Of a DNA stretch of 64,000 nucleotides, positions 43,092 to 52,163 are shown in pieces; position 1 is the first letter of the stretch; every line of letters starts with the position of its first letter. A program made the position numbers and the translations under genes. The DNA lies in contig DATIPQ010000077.1 of assembly GCA_035471785.1 (NCBI GenBank), forward strand, positions 1-64,000, written 5' to 3'. The stretch comes from Acidobacteriota bacterium (lineage in GTDB: Bacteria; Acidobacteriota; UBA6911; RPQK01; DATIPO01). The notes under the pieces were generated by a model. The model worked only from the letters and a program-made list of their open reading frames with translations, made no database searches and was not told the origin of the DNA.

Positions 43092-44957
43092 TCAATGTCC
43101 ATGTCCGCCTCGGGGTGCTCTCTCGACCGCGGGACGCTCGTCTTGGGGCGAGAAATCTTCCCCCGGATTGATGAAGAGATCAGACTCCAGGCGGTACTGC
43201 TTGTCATGAAGTTCTTTGTAGCGTCCCTGCTGGGCCATGAGTTGAGCATGGTTCCCGCGCTCCACCACCTGGCCCTCCTCGATGACCAGAATCTGGTCGG
43301 CGCTGCGGATGGTCGAGAGCCGGTGGGCGATGACGAAGGTGGTGCGGCCCCGGCGCAGCCGTCTGAGGCCCTCCTGGATGCGGGCTTCGCTCTCGCTGTC
43401 GAGGTTGGAAGTGGCTTCGTCAAGAACGAGAATGACCGGGTCGGCGATGATGGCGCGGGCAATGGCCACCCGTTGACGCTGGCCTCCGGAAAGCTTGACG
43501 CCCCGCTCACCCACAATGGTGTCATATCCCTTCTCGAAGCTCTCGGCGAATTCATCTACGTGAGCGATGCGGGCCGCTTCGATGATTTCCTGGCGCCGGG
43601 CACGGGGATTGGCGTAGCCGATGTTCTCGGCGATGGTGCCGTCGAAGAGGACATTATCTTGCAGCACCACCCCGAGGAAGGAACGGTAGTCCCGCAGGCG
43701 AACGGTCTTGAGATCGACGCCGTCGACCAGGACACGCCCCTTGAGGGGACGGTTGAAGGCCAGAATAAGACTGATGAGGGTGCTCTTTCCCGATCCGCTG
43801 GAACCTACCAGGGCGGTCGTCGTCCCGGCTGAAGCCTGCAACGAGACGCCTCTGAGCACCGGCACGCCTTCATCGTACTCAAACCAAACGTCCTCGAACT
43901 CCACATCGCCGCGAATCCTCCGCAACGGCCGGCGTTCGCGGTCGCGTTCCACTTCGGTGGTCATGCTGCGCACCTCGTGGATGCGGTCCAAGCCTGCCAG
44001 GGCCTCGCTGATCTGGGTTCCGATGGAGGCGATCTGGACCACCGGTCCGGCCACCATGGCGGTGAAGAAGATGTACATGACGAGGTCGCCCAGCGACATC
44101 TGGCCGGCCAGCACGGCCCGTCCGCCCCACCACATGATAGTGACCCCGGCGGCTCCCAGGATGACGTTGCTGATGGCCAAGGTTCCCGAGAGTGCGGTTA
44201 TGGTGCTGGCGATGTTGCGGAAGAGGCGGTGTACCCCCTGGGCGAAAACGCGGTCCTCATGCTTCTCCGACCGAAAGGCCTTGACGGTGCGGATGGCTCC
44301 CAGCGTCTCGCCCAACCGTCCCGTCACATCAGCCTGAATCCTGGCGCGCTCGCGGAAGATGGGACGCACGCGCTTGAGCACCACTCCCACGCCTGCTCCG
44401 AAGCCGGCCAGCACCACCATGAGGACGACCGTCATGGCCCAGTTGAGCCAGAAGAGGACGCCCAAGGCCAGAATGGCGGTGAAGATGCCTCCAATCAGTT
44501 GCACGATGCCCGTTCCCACCAAATTGCGGATGCCCTCGGCATCGCTCATCACCCGCGAGATAAGCACACCGCTCTTGGTGGAATCGAAGTAACTGACGGG
44601 CAGGCGCACGACGTGGCGCTCGACGACCTTGCGAAACTGGGCGATCGTGTACTGGGCGGCAACACTGAGAATCTGGGCCAGGCCGAAGGTGGTCGCTCCC
44701 TGCACAAGCGTGGCCACGATGACGGCGATGGCCAGCCACCCCAACAACTCGGCGTTGCCCTTCCCCAGCACATCGTCAATGAGGTACTTGGAGGAGCTTG
44801 GCAGGACGAATCCGGCCAAACGGTTGACCAGCAGAAGAAGCAGGCCCAGCAACATGCGCCGGCGTCGCTCCCAGACAATCCGGCGGGCCTCTTTCCAAGC
44901 CGCCGAATAGTCGATCTTCTTTTTCTCTTCCTTCAAGATCCTCCCATGATAGCTCAT
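43092..44957 (-). CDS. ABC exporter, fused membrane and ATPase domains (MsbA/Lmr-like)
   Basis: A 621-residue half-transporter that dimerises. Six helices lie in about 1-330 and the ATPase domain in about 350-600, with Walker A GSSGSGKST, signature LSGGQRQRVAIARA and VLVLDEATSNLD. It may export a lipid, peptide or drug. A different MsbA homolog (56379-58157) exists in the window, so this is not the only lipid flippase. The intervals to both neighbours in the operon are short (24 and 30 bp). Confidence 0.88.
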   Translation of the reverse strand: MSYHGRILKEEKKKIDYSAAWKEARRIVWERRRRMLLGLLLLLVNRLAGFVLPSSSKYLIDDVLGKGNAELLGWLAIAVIVATLVQGATTFGLAQILSVAAQYTIAQFRKVVERHVVRLPVSYFDSTKSGVLISRVMSDAEGIRNLVGTGIVQLIGGIFTAILALGVLFWLNWAMTVVLMVVLAGFGAGVGVVLKRVRPIFRERARIQADVTGRLGETLGAIRTVKAFRSEKHEDRVFAQGVHRLFRNIASTITALSGTLAISNVILGAAGVTIMWWGGRAVLAGQMSLGDLVMYIFFTAMVAGPVVQIASIGTQISEALAGLDRIHEVRSMTTEVERDRERRPLRRIRGDVEFEDVWFEYDEGVPVLRGVSLQASAGTTTALVGSSGSGKSTLISLILAFNRPLKGRVLVDGVDLKTVRLRDYRSFLGVVLQDNVLFDGTIAENIGYANPRARRQEIIEAARIAHVDEFAESFEKGYDTIVGERGVKLSGGQRQRVAIARAIIADPVILVLDEATSNLDSESEARIQEGLRRLRRGRTTFVIAHRLSTIRSADQILVIEEGQVVERGNHAQLMAQQGRYKELHDKQYRLESDLFINPGEDFSPQDERPAVERAPRGGHGH

Positions 44958-44987
44958 GCACCAGCGTCAACGGGTTGGCCGCCCTCC

Positions 44988-46694
44988 TCATCCCTGCTCA
45001 GCCAGCCAGAGAGCCTGAAAGGGCTCCAAGCGTACTTCCTCTTCCAGGCAGCGCCCCGAGAGAAGGTCGCAGCGGTAATCGCCCCCCAGGCGGCCCCTGG
45101 TCAGGGTCTGGGGCCGGGCCGAGCAGTTGACGATGACGAGCAGTCGTTGCGAGTGATCGGGGGCGCTGCGCAGCAGACCGAAAAGAGGACCTCTGGAGGC
45201 GGGCCACAATTCCTGCCCTCCCTGGGGATGAAAGGCGGACTGGCTGCGGCGAACCTCGAGCAGGCGGCGATAGCCTTGATAGATGCTGCGCTGAGCCCCG
45301 GCCCGCAGCAGGACCCGGCGCAAACGCTCGAGGCCGTAGATGTGGCGGTTGATGCGGCGCTTGATGCCGGAGCTGCGGTAGCCCTGCAGGTCATTGGGCG
45401 TCCCCACCAGGCTGTGGAAATAGACGGCCGGTATGCCCCGGAAGGCCAGCATGAGGGCTTGGGAGCTGAGGAAGCGCCTCACCTCAAGCGCTTCCTCCAG
45501 ACCATCCCCGAAGAGGGCGTCCCGATAGGTGATGTTGAGTTCGTAGGGAGCCTGCGAGCCGTCCGGTCGCCGACCCTGGCTAACCAGTCCGCCCTTCTCC
45601 CGCGCCGCCCGCACCAGCCGGTCCAGGCGTCGCCGGCTGACCAATCCCTCCAGCGGGCGCAACCCGATTCCGTCATGAGAGGCGGTGAAGTTGAGGTAGC
45701 AGCTTCCTTCAGGCGGCTTCGACAGGTGGCGCGTCCACTCGATCAGAGGACCGGCGTCCTGATTGAGGAAGGCGTCCAGAAGCAAAGGAGGCAGACTGAA
45801 CTGATAGACCAGATGAGCCTCATCTCCCTCACCGAAATAGCTGATGTTCTGCTGGTGGGGCAGGTTGGTTTCGGTGATGAGAAGTACGCCCGGAGCCAGC
45901 CTCTCCACCAGCCTGCGCATGAGCTGGACGACGGCGTGGGTTTGAGGAAGGTTGAGGCAAGAGGTACCCGCCTGCTTCCAGAGGAAAGCCACCGCGTCCA
46001 GTCGGATGATGCGGGCTCCGCGCTCGATATAGGCGAGCAGCACGGAGAGCATTTCAAGCAGCACGGCCGGCTGAGCGAAATTCAGATCGACTTGATCTTC
46101 GCTGAAAGTGGTCCACAGGCGGCGCAGTCCCCGGCTGGTTTGGAAAGGGGTCAGCAGAGGACTGCTGCGGGGACGGACCACCTGCGACCAATCCGCCCCG
46201 GGATCGGCCTCGATAAAATAGTCCAAGCCCGGAAGGCGCCCTTCCAGGTACTGTTCAAACCAGGGACTGCGGCGCGAGCAGTGGTTGAGCACCAAATCGA
46301 ACATCAGGTGGAGTCGACTGCGAATCCTGGCGATGTCATCCCAATCTCCCAAGTCGGAGGCCACGCTCCGGTAGTCGATAACTGAAAAGCCGTCGTCGGA
46401 GGACGAGGGGAAAAAGGGCAGGATGTGGAGGGTCGAGAAGAGCTCGTGGAGCCCCTCGCCGGCCACAAAGTCATCTAATACCTGCAAACCTGGGCGGCCG
46501 CCGTCGGCAAGGCCGCCGCCGTAGCTGATCAGCACCACGTCCTTTTCCTCCCAGCAGGGGGGCAGTCCGCCGGGGGCGCGGAAGCGCTCGACCAGGGAGA
46601 GAAGCTGGGAGAGCGTCCGCCGAGCGGTCTGCGTGGGATAGAGTTGGCTGAGCAGACGCAGCAGGCGCCGACGCTCCTCTTTGCCGAAAGCCAC
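44988..46694 (-). CDS. GH13_18 sugar phosphorylase (sucrose/glucosylglycerate phosphorylase type)
   Basis: A 568-residue TIM-barrel enzyme of GH13 subfamily 18, which splits alpha-glucosides with phosphate. The nucleophile is D233 (IRLDAVAFLWKQAGTSCLN), the acid/base E275 (ITETN) and the third Asp D341 (ASHDGIGLRP). The FLWKQAGTSCLNLPQTH line matches glucosylglycerate/sucrose 6-phosphate phosphorylases better than sucrose phosphorylase proper, but substrate cannot be fixed. The frame is open to 46760. GTG at 46694 is chosen since GGAGGAGG stands about ten bases upstream. It is the first gene of the six-gene run. Confidence 0.85.
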   Translation of the reverse strand: MAFGKEERRRLLRLLSQLYPTQTARRTLSQLLSLVERFRAPGGLPPCWEEKDVVLISYGGGLADGGRPGLQVLDDFVAGEGLHELFSTLHILPFFPSSSDDGFSVIDYRSVASDLGDWDDIARIRSRLHLMFDLVLNHCSRRSPWFEQYLEGRLPGLDYFIEADPGADWSQVVRPRSSPLLTPFQTSRGLRRLWTTFSEDQVDLNFAQPAVLLEMLSVLLAYIERGARIIRLDAVAFLWKQAGTSCLNLPQTHAVVQLMRRLVERLAPGVLLITETNLPHQQNISYFGEGDEAHLVYQFSLPPLLLDAFLNQDAGPLIEWTRHLSKPPEGSCYLNFTASHDGIGLRPLEGLVSRRRLDRLVRAAREKGGLVSQGRRPDGSQAPYELNITYRDALFGDGLEEALEVRRFLSSQALMLAFRGIPAVYFHSLVGTPNDLQGYRSSGIKRRINRHIYGLERLRRVLLRAGAQRSIYQGYRRLLEVRRSQSAFHPQGGQELWPASRGPLFGLLRSAPDHSQRLLVIVNCSARPQTLTRGRLGGDYRCDLLSGRCLEEEVRLEPFQALWLAEQG

Positions 46695-46793
46695 CAAACG
46701 TCCTCCTCCTTGCGGGCAAGGGCGCAGGCCATCTTGCTCTTGGGCGGGGCCCGCAGTCAAGAAGTCCTCTCAAGAAGCCTCAAGGAAACCACG

Positions 46794-46823
46794 TTGTTTC
46801 CAGTCCTGACTTTCAGGTATGAT
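46794..46823 (+). promoter_or_regulatory. Promoter of the ferredoxin-domain gene
   Basis: TTGTTT (46794-46799), 18 bp and TATGAT (46818-46823). The predicted start is about 40 bases before the ATG at 46869. It shares the space with the divergent GH13 gene. Confidence 0.55.
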
Positions 46824-46868
46824 GTGCGGCTTTGGACGCGTCTTGATAGACCGGCAAGGGGAGAAGAG

Positions 46869-47834
46869 ATGGCTTCACGACCAGCAGAGGAATTCGTTCA
46901 GGAACTGACCCGGTGCGACCAGGAAACCTGGAACGGCGCGGTGGAAGAGATTGCCCAACAGACGCATCCGGTTGATCAGTCCGCCCTGCGCATCTGGTTT
47001 CGCTTCTGGCCTCTGAGCCTGTGCGAGGCTCTGGAAAAGAGCCCGGATCCCGACCAGACCGCCAAGGAACTGGAGTTGGACGGGAACTGGAAGCTGGAAG
47101 AGCAGATCGACAGCAGCATCGCCTTCTTTTATGCGGCCCGCTATTGGCCCCGCATCAAAGAAGCCGTCCTTGCCAGGGCCGAATCGGCCTCTGCCTCTCA
47201 GAGCGGATTGGCCGAGCACGCCCGCCAGGTGGCCGGGCAGGCTTCTCAGAGCTGCCAGGCCGGCCCCGCGCTGCTCCTCGGACTCAGCCTGGCGGCACTG
47301 ATGATGCTGCGCCAGGTTGGATTCGCAGCCCTGTACGAGAAGCGTTCAAGTGCCGCTCAGGGGGCAACCGGGAAGCGCTCGCCCCAGCAGGTCCTCACGG
47401 CTCGCAAGCGCGCCAGCGGGGGGTTCTTCGACTTCCTCAAAGGAGCCGCCCGCAATTACCGGGTCGTATGGGACGAGAGCCGGGCCGAGGGGGCCAGTTT
47501 CCAGGTCTTGCAGGGGCAGGATATCTCCTGGGCCGCCGCCCAGGTTGAAGGCGACTACACCTCCATCGACCCGCGCCGTATCGAGGGACCCATTCCCGCC
47601 CAATGCCGCAGCGCCGCCTGCGGCTATTGCTGGGTGGGGGTGCTGCACGGCCAAGACAATCTCAGCCCGGCCTCGGCCTTCGAGCAGCGCCGCATGCGCT
47701 ATTTCGGATACCTTCCCCGCGACGGCAAAGACCATCAGCAGCCTCTCATCCGCCTCTCCTGCCAAGCCAAGTGCCAGGGAGACGTCACGATCGTCGTCGC
47801 TCCCTGGAACGGAGTGTTGGACGGTCAGCGTTGA
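46869..47834 (+). CDS. Protein with C-terminal 2Fe-2S ferredoxin domain
   Basis: A 321-residue protein. Residues 1-105 are helical and acidic, of no known family. A hydrophobic helix lies at about 133-155 (LLLGLSLAALMML). The last 120 residues are a plant-type ferredoxin fold with cluster ligands C246, C251, C254 and C298 (pattern C-x4-C-x2-C, then LSC). The linkage of an unknown helical domain, a possible membrane helix and a ferredoxin is unusual. The gene is divergent from the R2lox-containing operon and could supply it with electrons; this is inference. The ATG has a GGGGAGAAG site seven bases upstream. Confidence 0.75.
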   Translation: MASRPAEEFVQELTRCDQETWNGAVEEIAQQTHPVDQSALRIWFRFWPLSLCEALEKSPDPDQTAKELELDGNWKLEEQIDSSIAFFYAARYWPRIKEAVLARAESASASQSGLAEHARQVAGQASQSCQAGPALLLGLSLAALMMLRQVGFAALYEKRSSAAQGATGKRSPQQVLTARKRASGGFFDFLKGAARNYRVVWDESRAEGASFQVLQGQDISWAAAQVEGDYTSIDPRRIEGPIPAQCRSAACGYCWVGVLHGQDNLSPASAFEQRRMRYFGYLPRDGKDHQQPLIRLSCQAKCQGDVTIVVAPWNGVLDGQR

Positions 47835-47861
47835 TGAGCGCGGGGGCCGCTTCGGTGCGGG

Positions 47862-49832
47862 TCAGCGGGGGCTGTCGCTCTGCGGCATTGAGACCTGGGA
47901 GCGGGGACCTTCGGTAATGCCCTGTTCCTCGGGCAGGCGTTCCACCTGACCGGACACCATCAGAGGCAGATAGACTTCAAAGGACGTGCCCCGGCCCTTC
48001 TCGCTGTTGACGGTGATATGCCCGCCACTCTGCTTGATGATGCCATAGACCGTTGAAAGGCCCAGTCCCGTCCCCTTGCCGCTTTCCTTGGTGGAGAAGA
48101 AGGGCTCGAAAATATGGTCCAGGGTTTCACGGTCCATGCCTTCGCCTGTGTCCTTAACCCGCAGGCAAGCGTATTCTCCGCTGGAGAACTCCTTCTCGGC
48201 GTCTGGGACGCTGTCACGGTTCACATAGGCCGACCATGTTTCCAGGCGTACCGTTCCGCCGTCGGGCATGGCGTCGCGGGCATTGACGACCAGATTCATC
48301 AGAACCTGGGTAAACTGGTCGGGATCGACCCGGACCGAACCGGCATCTGGACTCAGGGTTGAGATCAGCTCGATATCCTCGCCGATCAAGCGGCGCAACA
48401 GTTTTTCCGATTCGCCGACCAAGTCGTTCAAGGGAACGATGCGCGGTTCCATGACCTGCTTGCGGCTGAAAGCCAATAGTTGACGTGTCACGGCACTGGC
48501 GCGGTCGGCGGCGTCCAGAATGGTCTCCACCTGCAGGCGTATCTTGGGGTCTCCGTCCACCGACTCCAGCAGGAAGGCCCCATATCCCGAAATGATGGTC
48601 AGGATGTTGTTGAAGTCGTGGGCCACGCCGCCCGCCAGCCGTCCGATGGCTTCCATCTTTTGAGCGTGGCGGAGTTGTTCCTCCAGTCCTTTGCGGGTGG
48701 TCTGATCTCCGAACTCAACCAAGATCCGTAACTCGCCGCTATCTTCGAAGGAATGAATGCGCAAGATCAGCCAACGTTTCTCGTGCCCTCTCCCGGAGGA
48801 GAACTCGAGCTCAAAGTCGTCCAGCTCCAAGCGGGCGACCTTATCAATACCTTCACAAATGGTTCGGCTCGTCTCCACTTCATGGGCCGTCCCCGCCCGA
48901 GCCTCGAGAAAGTCGGTGAGGCGGTCCCCTTCCTGACCACACGGTCCAAGCAAAGAGTGCTGCTCGGCGAATTCCTTCCACTCACGGTTGACGGCCATGA
49001 TCTTGCAACTGCGGTCCAAGATCGCAATGTAGGAGGAAATGGAATCGACAATCGCTTGAAGAAACAGGCGCGATCGTGTCAGCTTCTCGATGCTCTGCTG
49101 GTAGAATCGAATAATATTGTAGTTTATGAATCCGATAAGAAGGACGAGCAGGATAACCAGCAGAGTCGCGTCTTTCAACTTGAGCAAGACCAACGCTCCC
49201 ACAATGGCGCCCAAGCCGGCGCTCAGGGAAGTCCACAGCAGGCCTCGCTTCAGCGCCACATAGAAGGGCTGGCCCGAATAGAGGGTCATAGCGATCGCTA
49301 TGGAGCCCAAGTTGAGCGTGAAGTGGAGAGCCGCCGCCGAAACCAGGGCGATAACGAAGACTCCCGGTCGAGACCAGGCGACGTCGGGATCAAAAGGCCA
49401 GTCTGTTCCCGCCACCAGATAGAGGACCTGGGCTGCTATGTAGGTGGCTATGCTGAGTTGACAAATGTTAAAGACAATCTTTTCATAGCCTTTGATCCTC
49501 TTCAAAGACCTTAAGTTGCCGACCGTCCCTTCCGTGAAGGCGATGATGGTAGCCACGGCCGGCCCATAAAGGAGCATGCCTGTGTAGAGGAAGAGGTCGC
49601 CAAAAGTGAGGATGATCCCTTGATGACGCGAGGGGGAGGGGAAACTTATTGGGAATGCTGCACCCAAGCCTGTCAGGGCGACTAGCAAAAGCCAGCTCAA
49701 ATCCCCGTGGCCGAAAGCGGTCTCGACCACCACCTGGTAGAAAGAAAGGGCGATCACCACCAGTCCTGGCATAATCAGAAGGTAGAGATAGACCCGCCCG
49801 GCTCTCGATGTGGTGACCCCTGGACTGCTCAT
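47862..49832 (-). CDS. Membrane-bound PAS histidine kinase
   Basis: A 656-residue kinase. The N-terminal part (about 10-240) is a hydrophobic sensor of roughly seven or eight helices (VYLYLLIMPGLVVIALSF, LALTGLGAAFP, ILTFGDLFLYTGMLLYGP), of MASE-like type. A PAS domain follows (AIVDSISSYIAILDRSCKIMAVN, about 260-380). His is in AHDFNNILTIISGYG and the ATPase core in VLMNLVVNARDAMPDGG, then FSTKESGKGTGLGLSTVYGI. The frame is open to 49931. ATG 49832 is preferred because GAGG lies nine bases upstream and the membrane part begins there. No response regulator is adjacent. Confidence 0.88.
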   Translation of the reverse strand: MSSPGVTTSRAGRVYLYLLIMPGLVVIALSFYQVVVETAFGHGDLSWLLLVALTGLGAAFPISFPSPSRHQGIILTFGDLFLYTGMLLYGPAVATIIAFTEGTVGNLRSLKRIKGYEKIVFNICQLSIATYIAAQVLYLVAGTDWPFDPDVAWSRPGVFVIALVSAAALHFTLNLGSIAIAMTLYSGQPFYVALKRGLLWTSLSAGLGAIVGALVLLKLKDATLLVILLVLLIGFINYNIIRFYQQSIEKLTRSRLFLQAIVDSISSYIAILDRSCKIMAVNREWKEFAEQHSLLGPCGQEGDRLTDFLEARAGTAHEVETSRTICEGIDKVARLELDDFELEFSSGRGHEKRWLILRIHSFEDSGELRILVEFGDQTTRKGLEEQLRHAQKMEAIGRLAGGVAHDFNNILTIISGYGAFLLESVDGDPKIRLQVETILDAADRASAVTRQLLAFSRKQVMEPRIVPLNDLVGESEKLLRRLIGEDIELISTLSPDAGSVRVDPDQFTQVLMNLVVNARDAMPDGGTVRLETWSAYVNRDSVPDAEKEFSSGEYACLRVKDTGEGMDRETLDHIFEPFFSTKESGKGTGLGLSTVYGIIKQSGGHITVNSEKGRGTSFEVYLPLMVSGQVERLPEEQGITEGPRSQVSMPQSDSPR

Positions 49833-49921
49833 AATGCCTCGAAAGGAAGGCGTTTTCCTCAGATTGCGAACTTTTCTAGGATACCATGTCGATTCGGCTG
49901 ATTGGACGTTAACCCGAGTCT

Positions 49922-49964
49922 GTAAAAACAAAGAAGCGGCGCAGCCAAGACTTGGCTGCGCCGC
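49922..49964 (-). terminator. Rho-independent terminator after the S8 protease
   Basis: Perfect 14-bp stem (GCGGCGCAGCCAAG at 49936-49949, complement at 49951-49964) with a one-base centre. It is followed on the minus strand by a T-rich run (TTCTTTGTTTTT). It ends the protease transcript before the histidine kinase gene. Confidence 0.85.
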
Positions 49965-50049
49965 CAGGTTCGATTCTTTGCAGCGTTGTCAGTCGGTTTG
50001 GGGCGACGTCAAGTCCGGCAGGACTTCTGACACCCGAAGCTGCCCAAGA

Positions 50050-52044
50050 TTAATCCGCCCACAGAGCGCCGTCACCCCACAGGGCGCCGTCACCCCACAA
50101 GGCACCGTCACCCCACAGGGCACCGTCACCCCACAGAGCACCGTCACCCCACAGGGCACCCTCACTCCACAAGACGCCGTCACCCCACAGAGCGCCGTCA
50201 CCCCACAGAGCGCCGTCGCCCCACAAGGCACCGTCACCCCACAAGGCACCGTCACCCCACAGGGCACCGTCACCCCACAAGGCGCCGTCACCCCACAAGG
50301 CGCCGTCACCCCACAGAGCGCCGTCGCCCCACAAGGCACCGTCACCCCACAGGGCGCCGTCGCCCCACAAGGCACCGTCGCCCCACAGAGCGCCGTCGCC
50401 CCACAAGGCACCGTCACCCCACAGAGCACCGTCACCCCAGAGGGCACCGTCAGGTCCAATTGCAGGGGACTGCCAGAACTCAAGCCAGCCAGAGGAGCTA
50501 TCCCAGCTCAACCTGTCGACCCACTGCCGCTGCGGGGAAAGGTCCCCGACCAAGCTGGACAGCATGAGTCGGTTACCCCGAATGAATGCCCCTCCGGCCC
50601 AAACACGCTCTCCGTTGGAGAGGTACCAAAAAGGAGCCACAGGCTGTCGGAAAACGCCCTCGGGCAGGTCCAGTGATTGGGCGGCCCGGACAGCGATCAT
50701 GGTGTTAAGAGCGCCATTGCCCATCTCCAGCAGATTGAAGGCTTCCCCGTCCATCTTGACGGCGGTCACAAGGAGAAGCGCTTTGACGGCAATCGGGTTC
50801 AGGCGGGGATTGGCTTCCAGCACCTGAGCAATGCTGCCGGCCACGAAGGGCACAGCCATGCTGGATCCGCTCAGGCGCAAGTATCCATCCTCCTGAATTC
50901 GTTCCGGCAGAATTCGCTCCAGGTGGCTGCCGGGGGCCAAGGTCGAGACGACCCGGCGGCCCGGCGCGATCAGATCAGGCTTGAGCAGTCCGTCCCGAGA
51001 CGGCCCACGGGAACTGAACACGGTGGCACGGTCGTCGAGATGAGTCAGGGTGCCGTTGGTATCCGAGGCGCCGACGGTGATCGCCGAAGGCTCCAGCCCG
51101 GGGCTGGTGATGGCACCGTAGACGACTGGAAAATCAGGAAAGGAGCCGTAGTTGCCGGCTGAAGCCACAGTCACGATGCCGGCACGCACCATGGCTCTGA
51201 CAGCCAGGCAAAGGGGATCTTGATCGGCCGGCTGCAGGGGCGGGGCGCCGAGCGACAGGTTGGCGACGCGGACGTTGAACTCGTCCTTGTGGTCGATCAC
51301 CCACTGCATTGCGGCCACTAGGTCGTCGATTCGGCCAATCCCTTCTTCATCCAAGATACGGACGTCGAGCAGATTCGCCTCAGGCGCTACGCCGCGATAA
51401 AAGCCGCCCGATAGCATGCCGTTTCCGGCCACGATGCCGGCAACGTGAGTGCCGTGGCCGTACGGATCAAAGCCGTCCAACCCGACGCGGGCTCGTCCCG
51501 AGGTAAAGTCGACGCCGCCGATGATGCGACCGGCGAGATCCTGATGACGCGCAATGCCGGAGTCGAAGACGGCCACCGTGACGCCGCGGCCGGTCAGTCC
51601 CGTACGATCCGCGCCCACCGTTTCAACCATATGGTTGAGGAAGGAGCGGTTCTCGTCGCGAACGTCGCCTCGGGCCGAGCGGGTGGAGCGGACTTCCGCA
51701 TTCAAGGCCACGAAGTGGACATCGTCCGAGCGTTCCAACTCCCGTAACTGGCCCTCCGTGAGGCGCGCCTGATAGCCGTTGATGATGGAGAGTGCGCGGG
51801 CTCGAGCGGGCAGGCTGCGCAGGCGGATGCCCGGCCTGTTCATGACGATAACGTCCACGCTGGCCTCACGGCCGCTGCGAAGGCGGAGGCGGTCAAGTTG
51901 ATGGAATACGTGGGGTGAAACCTTGCTGTCGGAGCCTGCGTTCTGCGGCTCCGCAGAAGCCTGAAAGGCCAGCAGGGGTACGAACAGAAAGAACCCCACA
52001 ACGACAAATGCAATCGATGCTTTGGTGAACCAGTTAATCTTCAT
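50050..52044 (-). CDS. Secreted S8 (subtilisin-like) protease with 22 C-terminal hexapeptide repeats
   Basis: A 664-residue exported serine protease. A signal peptide covers 1-31 (AFQASA). An inhibitor-like propeptide lies at about 60-120 (VDVIVMNRPGIRLRSL, RLTEGQLRELERSDDVHFV). The catalytic triad is D161 (AVFDSG), H197 (GHGTHVAG) and S395 (SGSSMAVP), with the oxyanion N298 (SAGN). A linker (about 435-530) ends with WLEFWQSPAIGP. Residues 531-662 are 22 units of GDGALW, of which only GDGVLW-SEGALW and the first unit vary, and the protein ends AD. ATG 52044 has GGAGG eleven bases upstream. The repeats are likely a surface-binding or calcium-binding structure; there is no direct proof. Confidence 0.9.
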   Translation of the reverse strand: MKINWFTKASIAFVVVGFFLFVPLLAFQASAEPQNAGSDSKVSPHVFHQLDRLRLRSGREASVDVIVMNRPGIRLRSLPARARALSIINGYQARLTEGQLRELERSDDVHFVALNAEVRSTRSARGDVRDENRSFLNHMVETVGADRTGLTGRGVTVAVFDSGIARHQDLAGRIIGGVDFTSGRARVGLDGFDPYGHGTHVAGIVAGNGMLSGGFYRGVAPEANLLDVRILDEEGIGRIDDLVAAMQWVIDHKDEFNVRVANLSLGAPPLQPADQDPLCLAVRAMVRAGIVTVASAGNYGSFPDFPVVYGAITSPGLEPSAITVGASDTNGTLTHLDDRATVFSSRGPSRDGLLKPDLIAPGRRVVSTLAPGSHLERILPERIQEDGYLRLSGSSMAVPFVAGSIAQVLEANPRLNPIAVKALLLVTAVKMDGEAFNLLEMGNGALNTMIAVRAAQSLDLPEGVFRQPVAPFWYLSNGERVWAGGAFIRGNRLMLSSLVGDLSPQRQWVDRLSWDSSSGWLEFWQSPAIGPDGALWGDGALWGDGALWGDGALWGDGALWGDGALWGDGALWGDGALWGDGALWGDGALWGDGALWGDGALWGDGALWGDGALWGDGALWGDGVLWSEGALWGDGALWGDGALWGDGALWGDGALWGDGALWAD
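50059..50454 (-). repeat. 22 tandem 18-bp units encoding GDGALW
   Basis: 396 bases form exactly 22 in-frame units. Third-position changes (GCC or GCT for Ala, CTG or TTG for Leu, GGT or GGC for Gly) occur between units while the amino acids stay the same, so the protein repeat is under selection. Other reading frames are open only because the unit length is a multiple of three. Confidence 0.95.
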
Positions 52045-52163
52045 AACGAATCGAACCTCCTCATTGGGGTGGAGGAGATGCCGTCCCGACACCCTGTCTC
52101 CCGTCCCGCTTCTTAAATGCTTCGTGCGTTGCTTTTCGAGCGTCCGCCGATCCTCATCTGCGC

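Noticed and set aside
50059-50454. The repeats could be taken for a CRISPR array
   Set aside because: Units are contiguous with no spacers, code for a protein in frame and no cas genes are present.
49810-50676. A 288-codon forward frame of repeated T-P-Q-G-T-V and a reverse frame of C-G-V-T-V-P
   Set aside because: These are by-products of the 18-bp repeat on the minus-strand protease gene; a repeat unit divisible by three keeps all frames open.
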